Source: Gonatopus flavifemur
Taxonomy: Eukaryota; Arthropoda; Insecta; Hymenoptera; Dryinidae
Reading direction: 5' to 3'
Assembly: GCA_018340375.1 (NCBI GenBank)
Contig: JAFFJZ010000004.1
Span: forward strand, 25,208,001 to 25,272,000
Length of the DNA: 64,000 nt
A model generated the notes under the pieces. That model saw nothing but the letters and a program-made list of their open reading frames with translations, had not been told where the DNA came from and did not search any database. This document shows, piece by piece, positions 44,900 through 55,170 of this stretch (its first letter is position 1; each line of letters starts with the position of its first letter). The translations under genes and the position numbers were made by a program.

Positions 44900-46019
44900 C
44901 AGAAGATGATATCACCCAGGCATGCTAGCGGTTCAATGGTTTCAAATAAGTGAGAAAAGTGAGTTTTCGATTGGAAAAGTGAGTGAAGAGTGAGTTACTC
45001 TGGATATAATTGTATGGTTAGATATGCAAATGAAACAGTCAAATAAACACGGATTGTATTGATACTGTGGGAATCAACAATCAGTATCACTTTAACTTGG
45101 GACCAGTTGCGGAAAATTGAGTATTATAGTAGAGAGAATGTCAAAAATATCGTTAGAATGATATTGATGAAAATTATCCACAATGTAAAGACTGAACTGT
45201 AATTTTTAGAATGATAAATAACCAATTCACTATGAATTCACCTCATTCAATGGTAAACACTGTTTCATGTCAATATTTCAACAAACGGAAAGCTAATTAT
45301 TGATCCAACACATTAAATGTTCATAAGACCCATTTGAAAATCCATAAGTTAGCGTAATATTAACCCTTCAAGTACACACATTCTTTCACACCTTCTGATG
45401 GAATTTACTGTAAAACATTGTAAATTTGATCAGGCTTCTATTATTTCGTGATAATTCATGTAATTAAGTTGATGATTCAATATATTAATAATCAATTAGT
45501 TATTCAATTATTCAATCTCGAATTTAAGTGCTCGTGCGTCCGAATCGGTTGCACCGCCCCAAGGTTTTAAATTAAAAAAAAACAAGGTTTCTTAAATTTT
45601 CAATTATTGATAACTTCCGCAAAAAAATATTTGCCAAATCATTTGGCAGACTCATTTCTAACGTAAAGAGTTATTACTTCTACTACATTCCATTGAATTA
45701 TCAGAGTCGGAATTTGATTCGTGCTCATTTTAAAAATTCTGGCCCAGTTTCTAAGATTTCTCATTGCTTTATCTCATATTCTAGTGAGATATTTCACATA
45801 TTGACGATTCCGTTTTACCTCATCGTAACTGCGATTTCGCTTGGTCATGTAAGAATGTATGTCCGTGTGAAAAACAATAAAGCTATTGATTTTATTCTGA
45901 AACAAAATTTCAATTACGTGATTGATAGAATGAAACCGTTAGTATTCATAACATTTATATTTGCCTGAGAAATATGTGAGTAGAAAGAACAACACTCCTC
46001 TTTTTCTATTTAATAAGTA
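44900..46019. other. AT-rich DNA, nothing recognised
   Basis: A short cluster of AAAAGTGAG words at 44948-44995. The 91-codon frame at 45693-45968 starts with TTG and is hydrophobic without a recognised pattern. Confidence 0.4.
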
Positions 46020-46403
46020 GGGCTTCACACGAGACTCTCGTCTTAAATTGAAAAATCATATATATTTACTGTTCTAAAAATTTAAGACATAAAAATTCAG
46101 AATGGAATCAAGCTTCTACCTAAGGTGTAACAAAATCACATGGAATTCCGATTTCATCGCAGAGGATAACTAAGATATTCTCTCAGTCTCGGAACTAGTC
46201 TCGCTATTGGTCTCGGTGCAGGTCTCGTTGCATGTTTCGACATATATCTGTGCTAATTTTGTTTGAATGATCAAGGTTCCAACCCATTCCGTTGATTCCA
46301 TTTATACTCTCAAATTATCTTAATTATCTTGATATTACAGGAGATTGTAATAATTATTGGTAACTATTTTATCTTGTTTTGGCGCGAGTCTCGTGTGAAG
46401 GCC
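46020..46403. mobile_element. 384-bp MITE, GGGCTTCACACGAGACTC ends, TA flanks
   Basis: GGGCTTCACACGAGACTC at the left and the inverse of GGCCTTCACACGAGACTC at the right, TA at 46018-46019 and 46404-46405. A central cluster of GTCTCG words (46195-46230) repeats the terminal motif. Confidence 0.75.
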
Positions 46404-46916
46404 TATTAATAAGGATAAAGAAATCAACAAATACTCGGAAATGTAATGAATTCATAAAATGTTCATCAGAATCACTTCACGTAATGTGCATTTCTCAAAT
46501 TCGTCATACACTCATGGCGGAAATACGATGAACAACCATTTACATGCAATGTTTATACCATATATACGGTATTCGATTGAAAAAAGAAAGTATATTATGT
46601 CTGAGTTCATTGAGCTCAACGGTGTTGGATGCTGCTGACATTGAGCTTTCTACCATGTCGCACGTGCATCACATAGAACGATCGAACACGTTGTACATTA
46701 GCCTTGTGTATAATTTAATTAATCGTTAGTGTTTCTATTAATTCATTGATGTCTCTTGTGTCCCCTAAGGGTCTGTTCCACATCCGGTCAGACAAATGAA
46801 ACGAGAACAGATGATGGTTGCTGAACTTACGTCATTTATTTGAATTTCAGACTGTGTGAAAATTCTCAGTTCCAAGTGCATGAACAATTTTCTGTTTACG
46901 ATCGGTTTGTATTACA

Positions 46917-47209
46917 CACTGTTAGAAAATCTGTCTGAAACTTCATCAGAATATCATGGAGTTTTTTCCACAAACAGTTGATTAAATTTCATAATGAAAT
47001 ATAGAATTCAATAATATAATTCTTAATGTTGAGTTTTCTTCCTAATCTTAATAACACATTGGTAAAATTCAATGAATAATTGTTACATTTCAGATAGGAA
47101 TTTTGAAATTTTATCATCAATATTGAATTTAAGAACTATTATTGAATTTAATATGGGAATATATTTCATAAAGAATTCCGTATTAAATTTACAAATTTTT
47201 CTGACAGTG
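46917..47209. mobile_element. 293-bp MITE, CACTGTTAGAAAAT ends, CA target duplication
   Basis: CACTGTTAGAAAATCTGT and inverse of CACTGTCAGAAAAATTTGT. The flanking dinucleotide is CA on both sides (46915-46916, 47210-47211). The interior holds small palindromes such as ATTTCATAATGAAAT and GAATTCAATAATATAATTC. Confidence 0.75.
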
Positions 47210-47257
47210 CAATATAGGATCTATTGAATATGGTTTCATCGCTTTCTGTGTTTTGAG

Positions 47258-47890
47258 AATGAATCAATCATCACCCAATCAAACGAACAGACATCTTTCA
47301 AAAGATATCCCGCAATTCCAGGGGATGCCTTGCAAAAACGTCTCGATGATGTCTTTTGAAAACCTAAAAGATGTTTTATGTGACAAATTCCGACAAGTCT
47401 CAGACATCACAAAAAGGGCCTGCAGAAAATATGCTTTAGATATGTAAAAGACATCTTTTGGATGGTCCCAAAATATGTTCTCGATTCTTTGAAGATGTTT
47501 TAGGTATGTGAAAGACATCTTTTAGGTGGCTCAAGATATGTCTTTGATTTTTTCAAGATACGTTTTAGATTTTTGCAAGATACGTTTTGAATATTTCCGA
47601 GATTTTTCTTGGATGTCTTTGAGATGTCTCTTTGAATTCATTAAGACATCCCAGACAGCACAAAAGGATCACCAATGAGTTCTGAAAAAGGAACATGGGG
47701 TGATTTTTGCCCTTCTTACTTGGACTATTTTTAAGATGTGTCACAGATATCATTCAGAAAATCTTTCATAATTTCTTTCCAACTATGATGATTCGACCTC
47801 TAAAAGATGTCTCCCAGAAATACCTCTGAGACATGTTTTTGACATTCCTTGAAAATTTCTAAAAGATCTCTTTTCGATATATCTAAAAGA
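47258..47890. repeat. Array of AAGATGTCTT / AAGACATCTTTT motifs
   Basis: Words such as AAAAGATGTCTT, GAAGATGTTTTAG, AAGACATCTTTTGG and GATATGTCTTTGA recur every 20-45 bp in both directions. A CCCAGACAGCACAAAAGG word at 47650 marks a possible MITE end inside it. Interrupted at its right side by the MITE at 47901-48120. A second block lies at 48468-48735. Confidence 0.7.
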
Positions 47891-47900
47891 TGTCTTCCTA

Positions 47901-48120
47901 CACGGAGAGAAAAGATCATGGAATGATCGCTAGGAAAGATAGTAAACTGGTGACAACTACGAATTTCTGTGCACAGTCGCTAACAGAGACGAGTAATGAT
48001 TCCTATTTTGGTATAGAATACAATATAGTATTCTTGTATCAATGTAGATGTCTTCCAGACTTTCGGTGGTTCTTGGAATCGCGTCGAAAAGGTGCTCACT
48101 AATGTTTCGTTTTCACCGTG
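47901..48120. mobile_element. 220-bp MITE, CACGGAGAGAAAAG end
   Basis: CACGGAGAGAAAAGATCATG at the left, GTTTTCACCGTG at the right, with TA before (47899-47900) and TG after (48121-48122). The left part matches the 954-bp element at 14737-15690. Confidence 0.65.
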
Positions 48121-48467
48121 TGTGAATGAGAATTCCACGAACCCACTTGAAGGCTGTATATGAAATCCAGCATAAGAAGTTCAGTAATTTGGAACACATT
48201 GAGTCTCGAAGTTTTGTTGATTTTAATACTGGCATTACAAAGTTACAAAACCGTACCTTCCGCAGGATTTCCTTAGTGCCCATACGGATTATTCAAGCTT
48301 CCAATTTGTGAACGAATTCATCTCCTCTGCAATTCGATTGTAATAAAATATGCGTTTGAAGGGTTATCCATGTGGTCATGTACTCATAACCTCAAAACTG
48401 CTGATCTTGAAGATAAAGAGTTGGATATTACTCCATTAATCTCAATGAATTGAATTGAATCTTGAAG

Positions 48468-48735
48468 ATACATTTGACAACACATCTTGAGCATATTTTT
48501 TGGAAGACATCTTCAAGACATGTCGGAAATATGTCTAATATATCTTGTCGATATGCCTTTAGAATGTCTGTCAAAAGATATACTTGAGGTGTCTTTTGAT
48601 TGCATCTTGTTGATGTCTTCCAAGAGATATCTTTGAGAGATCGGAAAGATGTTCATGTTTGTTGAGTATCGACTTTGAATGTCGTATTTACCCAAGATTG
48701 TTTCTCTAAGAATATCGAAATAATACATCTACATG
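48468..48735. repeat. Second AAGATGTCTT motif block
   Basis: ACATCTTGAGCATATTTTTTG, AGACATCTTCAAGACATG, TGTCTTCCAAGAGATATC and similar words. The truncated mariner copy ends at its right border, so this repeat probably arrived at or caused the break. Confidence 0.6.
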
Positions 48736-49480
48736 AAGTCGTGCAATGAAATTACTTTGACATGTTTTCTGGCCCATTCTGGTCGTTTTTCAATGAATGA
48801 ATGGTTTAAATTGATCATTTGTTATCTGTAGCGATTAGTATTAGCAGTTCCACCGGGTTTTAGGAACTCATGATACACCACACCTTTATGGTCCCGTAAA
48901 ACACTGAGCATTGCCTTCTTGCCGAATCGATCTGATTTTGCAGTCGATGTTGATGATTGTCCCGGATTAACCCATGGTTTTCTCCGTTTAAGATTCTTAA
49001 AATAAATCCATTTTTCATCGTCAGTAACAATTCAATGCAAAACTGATTTTCTTTCGTGTCTTTGAAACAGAATGTTACAAGTGTTTTTCCGGTTTTCCAT
49101 CTGTCTTCCATTCAATTCACTTGGCACCCATTTTCCACACTTTTGGATCTTTGCCATAGCTTCCAAATGGTCAGAAATTGTTTTTTGTGCAACATTTAAC
49201 ATTGCTGCCATTTGCTTTTGACTCAAAGTATCATCTTCATCCAATATTGCTTGCAGTTCGGCGTTTTTTGCTTTTTTGGTCTTCCACGTTCTCCATTTCT
49301 CACATCAAAATTATGATCTCTGAACCGTTGGAACCATCTTTTGCATGTTGCTTCTGATTAGAGCATGATCACCATATGCCTCGACAAGCATTCGATGCGA
49401 CTGTGCAGCACTTTTCTTCCAATGGAAACAAAAACGAATGATTTCCGCAAATCATCACTTTCTGGTACAAAATTCGACAT
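48735..49480 (-). pseudogene. mariner transposase, frameshifted and truncated
   Basis: Read from ATG at 49480-49478 on the minus strand, with frameshifts, the sequence follows the mariner family in order. The N-terminus is SNFVPESDDLRKS; a second helix-turn-helix region includes DEDDTLSQKQMAAMLNVAQ; then comes the signature KWVPSELN (family form KWVPHEL), the first catalytic Asp in VTDDEKWIYF (49008-49028), and later VYHEFLKPGGT and EKRPEWARKH. Homology stops at VISLHD near 48735, just at the second catalytic Asp of the D,D34D triad, so the last third is missing. A run TTGGTTGGTATGACATCTGT (minus strand, around 49551-49570) resembles a mariner 5' terminal repeat. At least two frameshifts and internal stops make it non-functional. 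A full family copy is about 345 residues. Confidence 0.85.
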
Positions 49481-49570
49481 TTTTAACACGATGGAAGAAT
49501 ATTATGTTGTTTGTTCAATGACTTGATGTTTATTAAATATGTTTGACAGATGTCATACCAACCAAACAGA

Positions 49571-51296
49571 ATAAAAATTAAGGCTCGTTCACAACAAATA
49601 TTTCCCTATCGACACATTTGTATCTTAACGCTCACTTCATACCGGTACACCTGGTACTATGTTGATTCATGTAACAAAAATATATATAAAATGAATACAA
49701 GGAAACGAATTCAATTCCCTTCCACTTCCTTTGGGGAAATTCTGTTCTATGTAAAATTACAATACGAAATCTTCATTCAATCTTAAAAAGAGGCCACTGA
49801 TACTTTCGAATTGTGCAATTTAGAAGTAGGATCGTGGGGTTGTAAGTTCCACTGTCGACTTTGATCAATTTCTCTTATAAAAAGAGAGGAGAGATAAAAA
49901 GACAAAGAAAGGTTTAAACCAGAAGTGGTCGTCTATTCCCTTGTGCTACGGAGAATAGCACGTGTAATTAGTGGGATCATTTGAGAAGGCAATTAGGTTC
50001 GGCAACAAGACCTTATTTACTTGCTCCAAACAATTCTAAACTCCTCTCAATGAACGTCGTACACAAGAAGTCGAGAAATGAAATTGAAAATCGATGAGGA
50101 ATTTTAATCACGTCAAAAAGTTCTTTGAGAATATTAATTACATCTTCATTTTATTGACATTTTCACTGAAGAGCGACAAAACACTTAGAAGACGAAGAAT
50201 AATTTCTCATTCTTATGATGATGGAATGTTCCTTTTTTATTATTATTATCATGATTATTATCATTATTATTAGTAGTATTAGTATCAGTATTATTATTAT
50301 AACCTCACCATATACGCAAATTTACAATTCCCAAGCGTGAGGATATTGTAACGTTTGACTAGCAATTTCACATCAACACGTACTATGTGACTTCCATGAC
50401 AAACTGAGAGAAAAGTTTATTTGTGACAAAGAAGGCTTATTAACTATACATAGGGTTACCAGATTTTACCCAGCTAAAAGTATATATTGATAGTGATGAA
50501 GTGTAGTACAAAAGTAGGACAACCAAGCTCAAAAGTGTACCAAAAACGAAAACATTTGAGGAGCTTTGAGAATCAGAAATATCTTAAAATACTTGTATTA
50601 CAATAAATCCATTGGAATATTTCCATATATCTTGAACCCACATATAACATGAACAACTTGTCATGTATTATAAAAAATAGTATTAATATATAATATGCAA
50701 TTAGGCTCATATTTCAACATACCAGGAGATGACTTCATTTTTTGGGCTTTTTATATAGTTTCACGTTTCAACGTTCAAATAGAAGAACTAATTTGAATTG
50801 TACACTGTTTTTCCTGAATTAATGATTAACTATAAGAATTCAACTCACTTCAGTCATACGACTTTGAGGATTCATTTTTCGGGGTGACTCTCGTTGCTGC
50901 GACTGTGAATGATGTACAAAGATCGATATATAAATTCGATAATCCTACGAATCAATCAATCGACTAATAGGTTTGTTCGATTTCTGAAGCAAGGCTGTAT
51001 TGCAGGTTGCAGCAAAATCATGTGATTCGTGGATTTCAAAGGATACATCAGAAATAACCAAATCTATCATCTTACAGTAGCTTGATGTTTCCGCCAATAA
51101 TGTGACATTTCGTCATTTGTCAACAAATGTGATAAGAACGAGATTTTTATTATTCGGGTACACTTTTTTCAATATTCGAACGTAGATATAATTCATTCTA
51201 TGAAAAAAAGACGAGAAGAGTAGTGAAGAGTACAATTCAAAAACCCTGCCAGACTTTCCCACACATCCCGAAAAGAGTGCATGTCCGAGTTTTCCC
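49571..51296. other. AT-rich DNA with an ATT microsatellite
   Basis: An imperfect ATT/ATC repeat at 50228-50302. Otherwise no gene or repeat recognised. Confidence 0.45.
50228..50302. repeat. Imperfect ATT trinucleotide repeat
   Basis: TTATTATTATTATCATGATT and similar units for about 75 bp. Confidence 0.8.
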
Positions 51297-51764
51297 GGAC
51301 GGAAAAAATTTTAGGACTGTGACTGTTCGAAATTTATATAGCTCTAACAGTTCAATTATTTTTAGTCATGCAAGTTCAAAATTCGAATCTTCAGAGTTGA
51401 GAACAACATTGAACTCGTATAGTCACACAATGCGGGTCATTGAATCCAATAGTGTGGCGGGAGAGTGTGCGGCGCTGCGTCGAACTTAAGCGATCGGACT
51501 CTAAGAGTACGAAATCTCGGACAAGAAGAGTCGGAAATCTCTGAGAGTCCGATCGTTTGAGCTCTCTCGCAGTTCGACGCAGCGCTGCACTCTCTCCCGC
51601 CAAACCATTATAGGACTATACGAGTTCGATGTTGTTTTGAACTTTTCCAATTCAATTTTTTAACCGAGTCAAGTTAAAAAGTTGCACTGTTACTGTTCAA
51701 ATTACATTTCAACTCTTCCAGTACAAACAGTTGTATAGCTTCAGTCCTAAAATTTTTTCCGTTT
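51297..51764. mobile_element. ~468-bp foldback with a second foldback inside
   Basis: CGGACGGAAAAAATTTTAGG at the left and the inverse of AAACGGAAAAAATTTTAGGA at the right. Arms continue through GACTGT and GTTCAA-type words, and inner parts such as GAACTCGTATAGTC pair with GGACTATACGAGTTC. The tips resemble the CACGGAAAAA-type MITEs but the outer bases are decayed. Confidence 0.7.
51453..51606. mobile_element. ~154-bp GC-rich palindrome nested in the previous element
   Basis: GTGGCGGGAGAGTGTGCGGC on the left pairs with the inverse of TTGGCGGGAGAGAGTGCAGC on the right. Arms continue through GCTGCGTCGAACT and CGATCGGACTCT. Strikingly GC-rich against the AT-rich host element. Frames of 70-88 codons on each strand here contain a shared AALRRT-like word because of the palindrome, and are not genes. 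Confidence 0.75.
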
Positions 51765-51765
51765 G

Positions 51766-52210
51766 GTTATTATAAACAAATCATCTTTGGGTCAAGTGAG
51801 ATTTGTTGATAGTGAACAAACTTTATTTGATGGAGATAAATTTGGAACCCTTTTTTTCTCAGTGTACGGTAGAGATAAATGCTATTGTTATTGGCGTTTT
51901 GCTGAGATCACAATGCGGAATTTTGACCATGCTCACATTGAAGATCAATACAAAAAATTCACCCATGTATCATCAGGAACATCAGAATTTGAAATTCAGT
52001 CTGCAGAAAACATATTCAGTCGTTGATTCTCGAACAGAAGATATATCGTTAGGATGATTCAATTCCATACTTATTTCAAAATCTCGATTATAGGGTTGAT
52101 AAATGTTAGAAAAATTTGATGAATTGACATTCAAATCGCATGATAAAAATATGATAATCTTTAAATCACACGCAATATAGTGTAAGTTATTGTTCATCAA
52201 TCACTTCTAT
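51766..52210. other. AT-rich DNA with a solo MITE end
   Basis: CCTTTTTTTCTCAGTGTA at 51849-51866 looks like the right end of a CACTGAGAAAAA element with no left partner found. Frames at 51763-52057 have no recognised content. Confidence 0.35.
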
Positions 52211-52310
52211 AAGAGGTTGAAACTCGATATTCCCGTGGAGAGACACTTGTAGCACGCGACTCTTATCAGCTTTTTTACATATATCTTTCGTTACGACGCT
52301 ACCGTCTCTC
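52211..52310 (+). repeat. Hairpin-bearing dispersed repeat, copy 3 (diverged)
   Basis: AAGAGGTTGAAACTCGATAT, GTAGCACGCGACTCTTATCA, TTACATATA and CGACGCTACCGTCTC match copies at 20240 and 29926 in order. The first hairpin arm is changed (GTTACGACGC in place of GGCGTCGAGACGC), so only one of the two alternative stems remains. Confidence 0.5.
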
Positions 52311-53040
52311 TTGATATTTATAATGATCAATTTGAAATCAATTCAATATGTTGAAAGTATCAAAATTTCATGCAATTGTTCGACTCACCGAATAAAATAA
52401 TCGTGATTTCATCAACTCACCTGGAACAAAAAGTTAAAGCACATTATAAAATTATACTGAATTCACGAAAAGAGTTTTGATACACATTGAGGTTAATTTT
52501 ATAATGTAATATATCATATATCATAATGAGTTTACGATGATGTACTCAAAGCAACGTGTTTGCACAAATGCACAAGGTTTTGAAACCTTCTAAGGACTTC
52601 TTAACCTGGAAATCATAATTAAATGTTGACCCGAGTCTATTGAGATGTTTCTGAATTGTTTTTACATGTGATTAATAGATCGCTAACTGAATGTAAATGG
52701 GTCATCTAGAGGGAAAAATCAATTCTTAAGAATTCGTAGGACTGACAATATCCGATCCACTTCAGTACATCGTGACAGAAAAATCGTTTGTCATGAATCG
52801 ATCTGTATTGTAAATAAGAAAAATCGAACTTTTAGACATTAAAATAAAATCGGAACGAAATAAAATAAGAGTAAATAAAATGATATTGAAACAAAATTCA
52901 AGCTCTTGAAAATGCTAATTGCATATCATCAATTTTATTTAATTTTGAATTCTAGAAAAATTTTTCTCAAAAAATTTCTCATTTTTTCTTTCATTTCTTC
53001 TCTGAAAGTTTAGGAAATTCCGAATTGAAAGTCGAAACTG

Positions 53041-53181
53041 CCCGTACAGCACCGGACATTTCTACGCTGCCTCTACGTTGCCTCCACGTGGAATCTCCGT
53101 TCATCCACATCCTATTCACGTCCACCATTTATCCACCTAGAGTCCACGGAGAGGCAACGCAGAAATCGGTGGATGTGCTAA
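53041..53181 (-). repeat. ~145-bp GTGGAT-motif repeat, copy 2 (inverted)
   Basis: CCCGTACAGCACCGGACATT to CGGTGGATGTGCTAAG; reverse complement of 22051-22196 with moderate divergence. Confidence 0.7.
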
Positions 53182-54060
53182 GAGGGTGATGATCAAATCT
53201 ATCTCATGGAGAATCGAAATCGCTCATCTCTAATTTTCAGTGAATTTTTTGAACTTCTTATCCGACTCATGTAAGTTAATGAGCGTTTGGGATTCTGAGA
53301 AGGAAAATTGTATTTGGGTGCCAAGACTCTTCGTCATGATATCAATAAACCTTCACAGTTACACGGATTGACACTAATGGAAATCGACATTCAAAAGATT
53401 TAGGTAGCGATCCAGGTCACCATCCAGAATCCTCATAGAAAGCCCGACACTCCAGCTAGAACTTCTAGGAATTTGTATTCAAGATTTTCCGTCTGGGAAA
53501 CTAGATAACAATTCGCGTTGGAAACCTTGAAATTCGAGCAAATTCATAGGTAACTATCCGAATTCCCTACAGAAAAGAATGAGAATCCATCTAGATTTCA
53601 GTATGGATTTTCACCAAGACTTTTTCAATAGGGATTGGTTTTCTTGGCAAAATATCTTCAGCAAAAATGATTCTAGCCACTTGATAGTTAATTTCAAGGC
53701 TTTTTCTAGTGACTAACTTCGTTGCAAGTGCATGTTGTTGAAGTTTGAGTCATTTATTGAAATCAAAAGAAAATCTAAACCCCCAAAATTGCATGAATCA
53801 TCGTTGTTTATCTTCTCGAATTAACTCCTTGGAACTGGACACATCATTTGAAGAATATACAGCAAGATTTCAGGCCTTTGACAGCTGAGCATTCCGGGAT
53901 TCGGTTACTAATCCGTTTCTATAACGATTCAAACCTCAGCAACATGCAAGCGCCTTGAAAGGTGCTAGAAAATTGTTAAAATTATTTTTACCAGGAATCT
54001 TATAATCGTGGTTAATATATATGTCACTAATATAAAAAGAATCTAAAACCAAATCAACAA
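53182..54060. other. AT-rich DNA, nothing recognised
   Basis: CCAGCTAGAACTTCTAGGAA at 53452 and related CTAGAT words nearby suggest a faint repeat. No gene. Confidence 0.4.
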
Positions 54061-54069
54061 CGTTTGTTG

Positions 54070-54740
54070 GATGATGAATGCCCTCTCAGGACTGCCACCG
54101 ATGGAGATCATAGCCGTCATGTAGAATTTACCGTGGAAGTGTTCTGGAGTACGTTCCCTTATCTTTAGTCGGGTAATGCAGTGAAATCCAATATCACTGA
54201 ATCATCCACAGAGAAAAGATATATCATGTAGTACAATAGTTGACAACTTCAAAATGTCCCACGGTTTTCTTTCCAAGCTTTTCGAGGATGGTAAAAAAAC
54301 AATGGAGAGTTGTGAAGTCATCTACGTATTTCACTATATGAACGTTTTCCTCCACAGATGGCCCAATAAGAATGAGTTTCCAGACATTTAACGGACGAGT
54401 ACAAGGAAATGTACCTCTGGAAGTTCAAAAAATATACTTGTTCATCATAGAATGTGAAAATAAAGTCTTAGGACATGTCGTCAAGTCCTACAGCAATGAT
54501 GTATTTGGTTCGCCGGCCAGTTTTACTCTCCCCATCACGCTCTGTACAATCACATTTTTCTGTCGGAGGTTTCATTGTGTTTGTGAAATTCCTATACAGA
54601 TAGGTGTAATGGAGAGGATTCTGGTCGGCCGACCGAATGCTGGCATCACTGTCCTAAAGTCCTACGTCGTATGCACGTCCCAGGGACATTTCGTACAGAC
54701 TGACCAGATACGAATGATGATCTTTTTTGAATAGTGTCGT
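54070..54740 (-). pseudogene. Non-LTR retrotransposon reverse transcriptase relic
   Basis: Three conserved reverse transcriptase landmarks occur in the right order on the minus strand in two or more frames. First, a frame-broken LPQGTFPG-like segment at about 54402-54423 (family form LPQG..LGP, motif 4). Second, VKYVDDFTTL with the catalytic YVDD at 54317-54328 (family form YADD/YVDD, the metal-binding Asp pair). Third, ISIGGSPERAF at about 54080-54107, which fits the segment after the palm of the form L.I.G..IERV. Frameshifts and stops separate them, and no endonuclease domain or poly-A tail is recognised. The peptides are closest in style to jockey/CR1/L2-like LINEs, but the clade is inferred from memory of motif style. 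A 120-codon plus-strand frame at 54372-54734 is a shadow of it. Confidence 0.6.
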
Positions 54741-54974
54741 CATCTACTGGCCATCAAGTCGCCAAGAATGAAGGTCAAATTCATCGTCATTCATTTTCCA
54801 GATTCATTTTTCGTTAATTGAAAGAACAAGATACATCACACTCTCTCTTTTCAAACACGGATTCCATGAATTTATCTTTTCGTTGGTTCAGGTTCCATCT
54901 ATTGTCAAAAGTCACGTTCCACAAATGTTCCAGTGGCACATTATACTGTCTGGGAATTTGATCAAACTCCGTTA

Positions 54975-55170
54975 TAGCCCAGCTAGAAATTCCCGGATGA
55001 ACGGGATTCCCAAACCGCTTGCGGACTCAGCTTCCCGCTCGAGACTTCTCAGAGACCGCGCAGATTCCCACCTGGAATCACTCGAGTAGAAACCTGAAGG
55101 GTAACACGGATCCTGGATGGGAACTCTAGTGGTCCCGAACGAGGTCTGACGGGTGCCGAGCAAAAATCGC
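54975..55170. repeat. GC-rich ~195-bp island, unclassified
   Basis: Contains CCCGGATGAACGGGATTCCC, CTCGAGACTTCTCAGAGACC and GGGAACTCTAGTGGTCCCGA, short inverted words of GGGAATC/GATTCCC type. Its composition differs sharply from the flanks. Both strands are open for about 65 codons, which GC-richness explains. Probably a transposable element fragment. Confidence 0.35.

Noticed and set aside
51223..51603. Mirrored open frames of 70-88 codons on both strands
   Set aside because: They fall in a GC-rich palindrome, so the same peptide word appears on both strands by symmetry.
54372..54734. A 120-residue plus-strand protein
   Set aside because: The opposite strand carries reverse transcriptase motifs in order, so this frame is a shadow of a retrotransposon relic.
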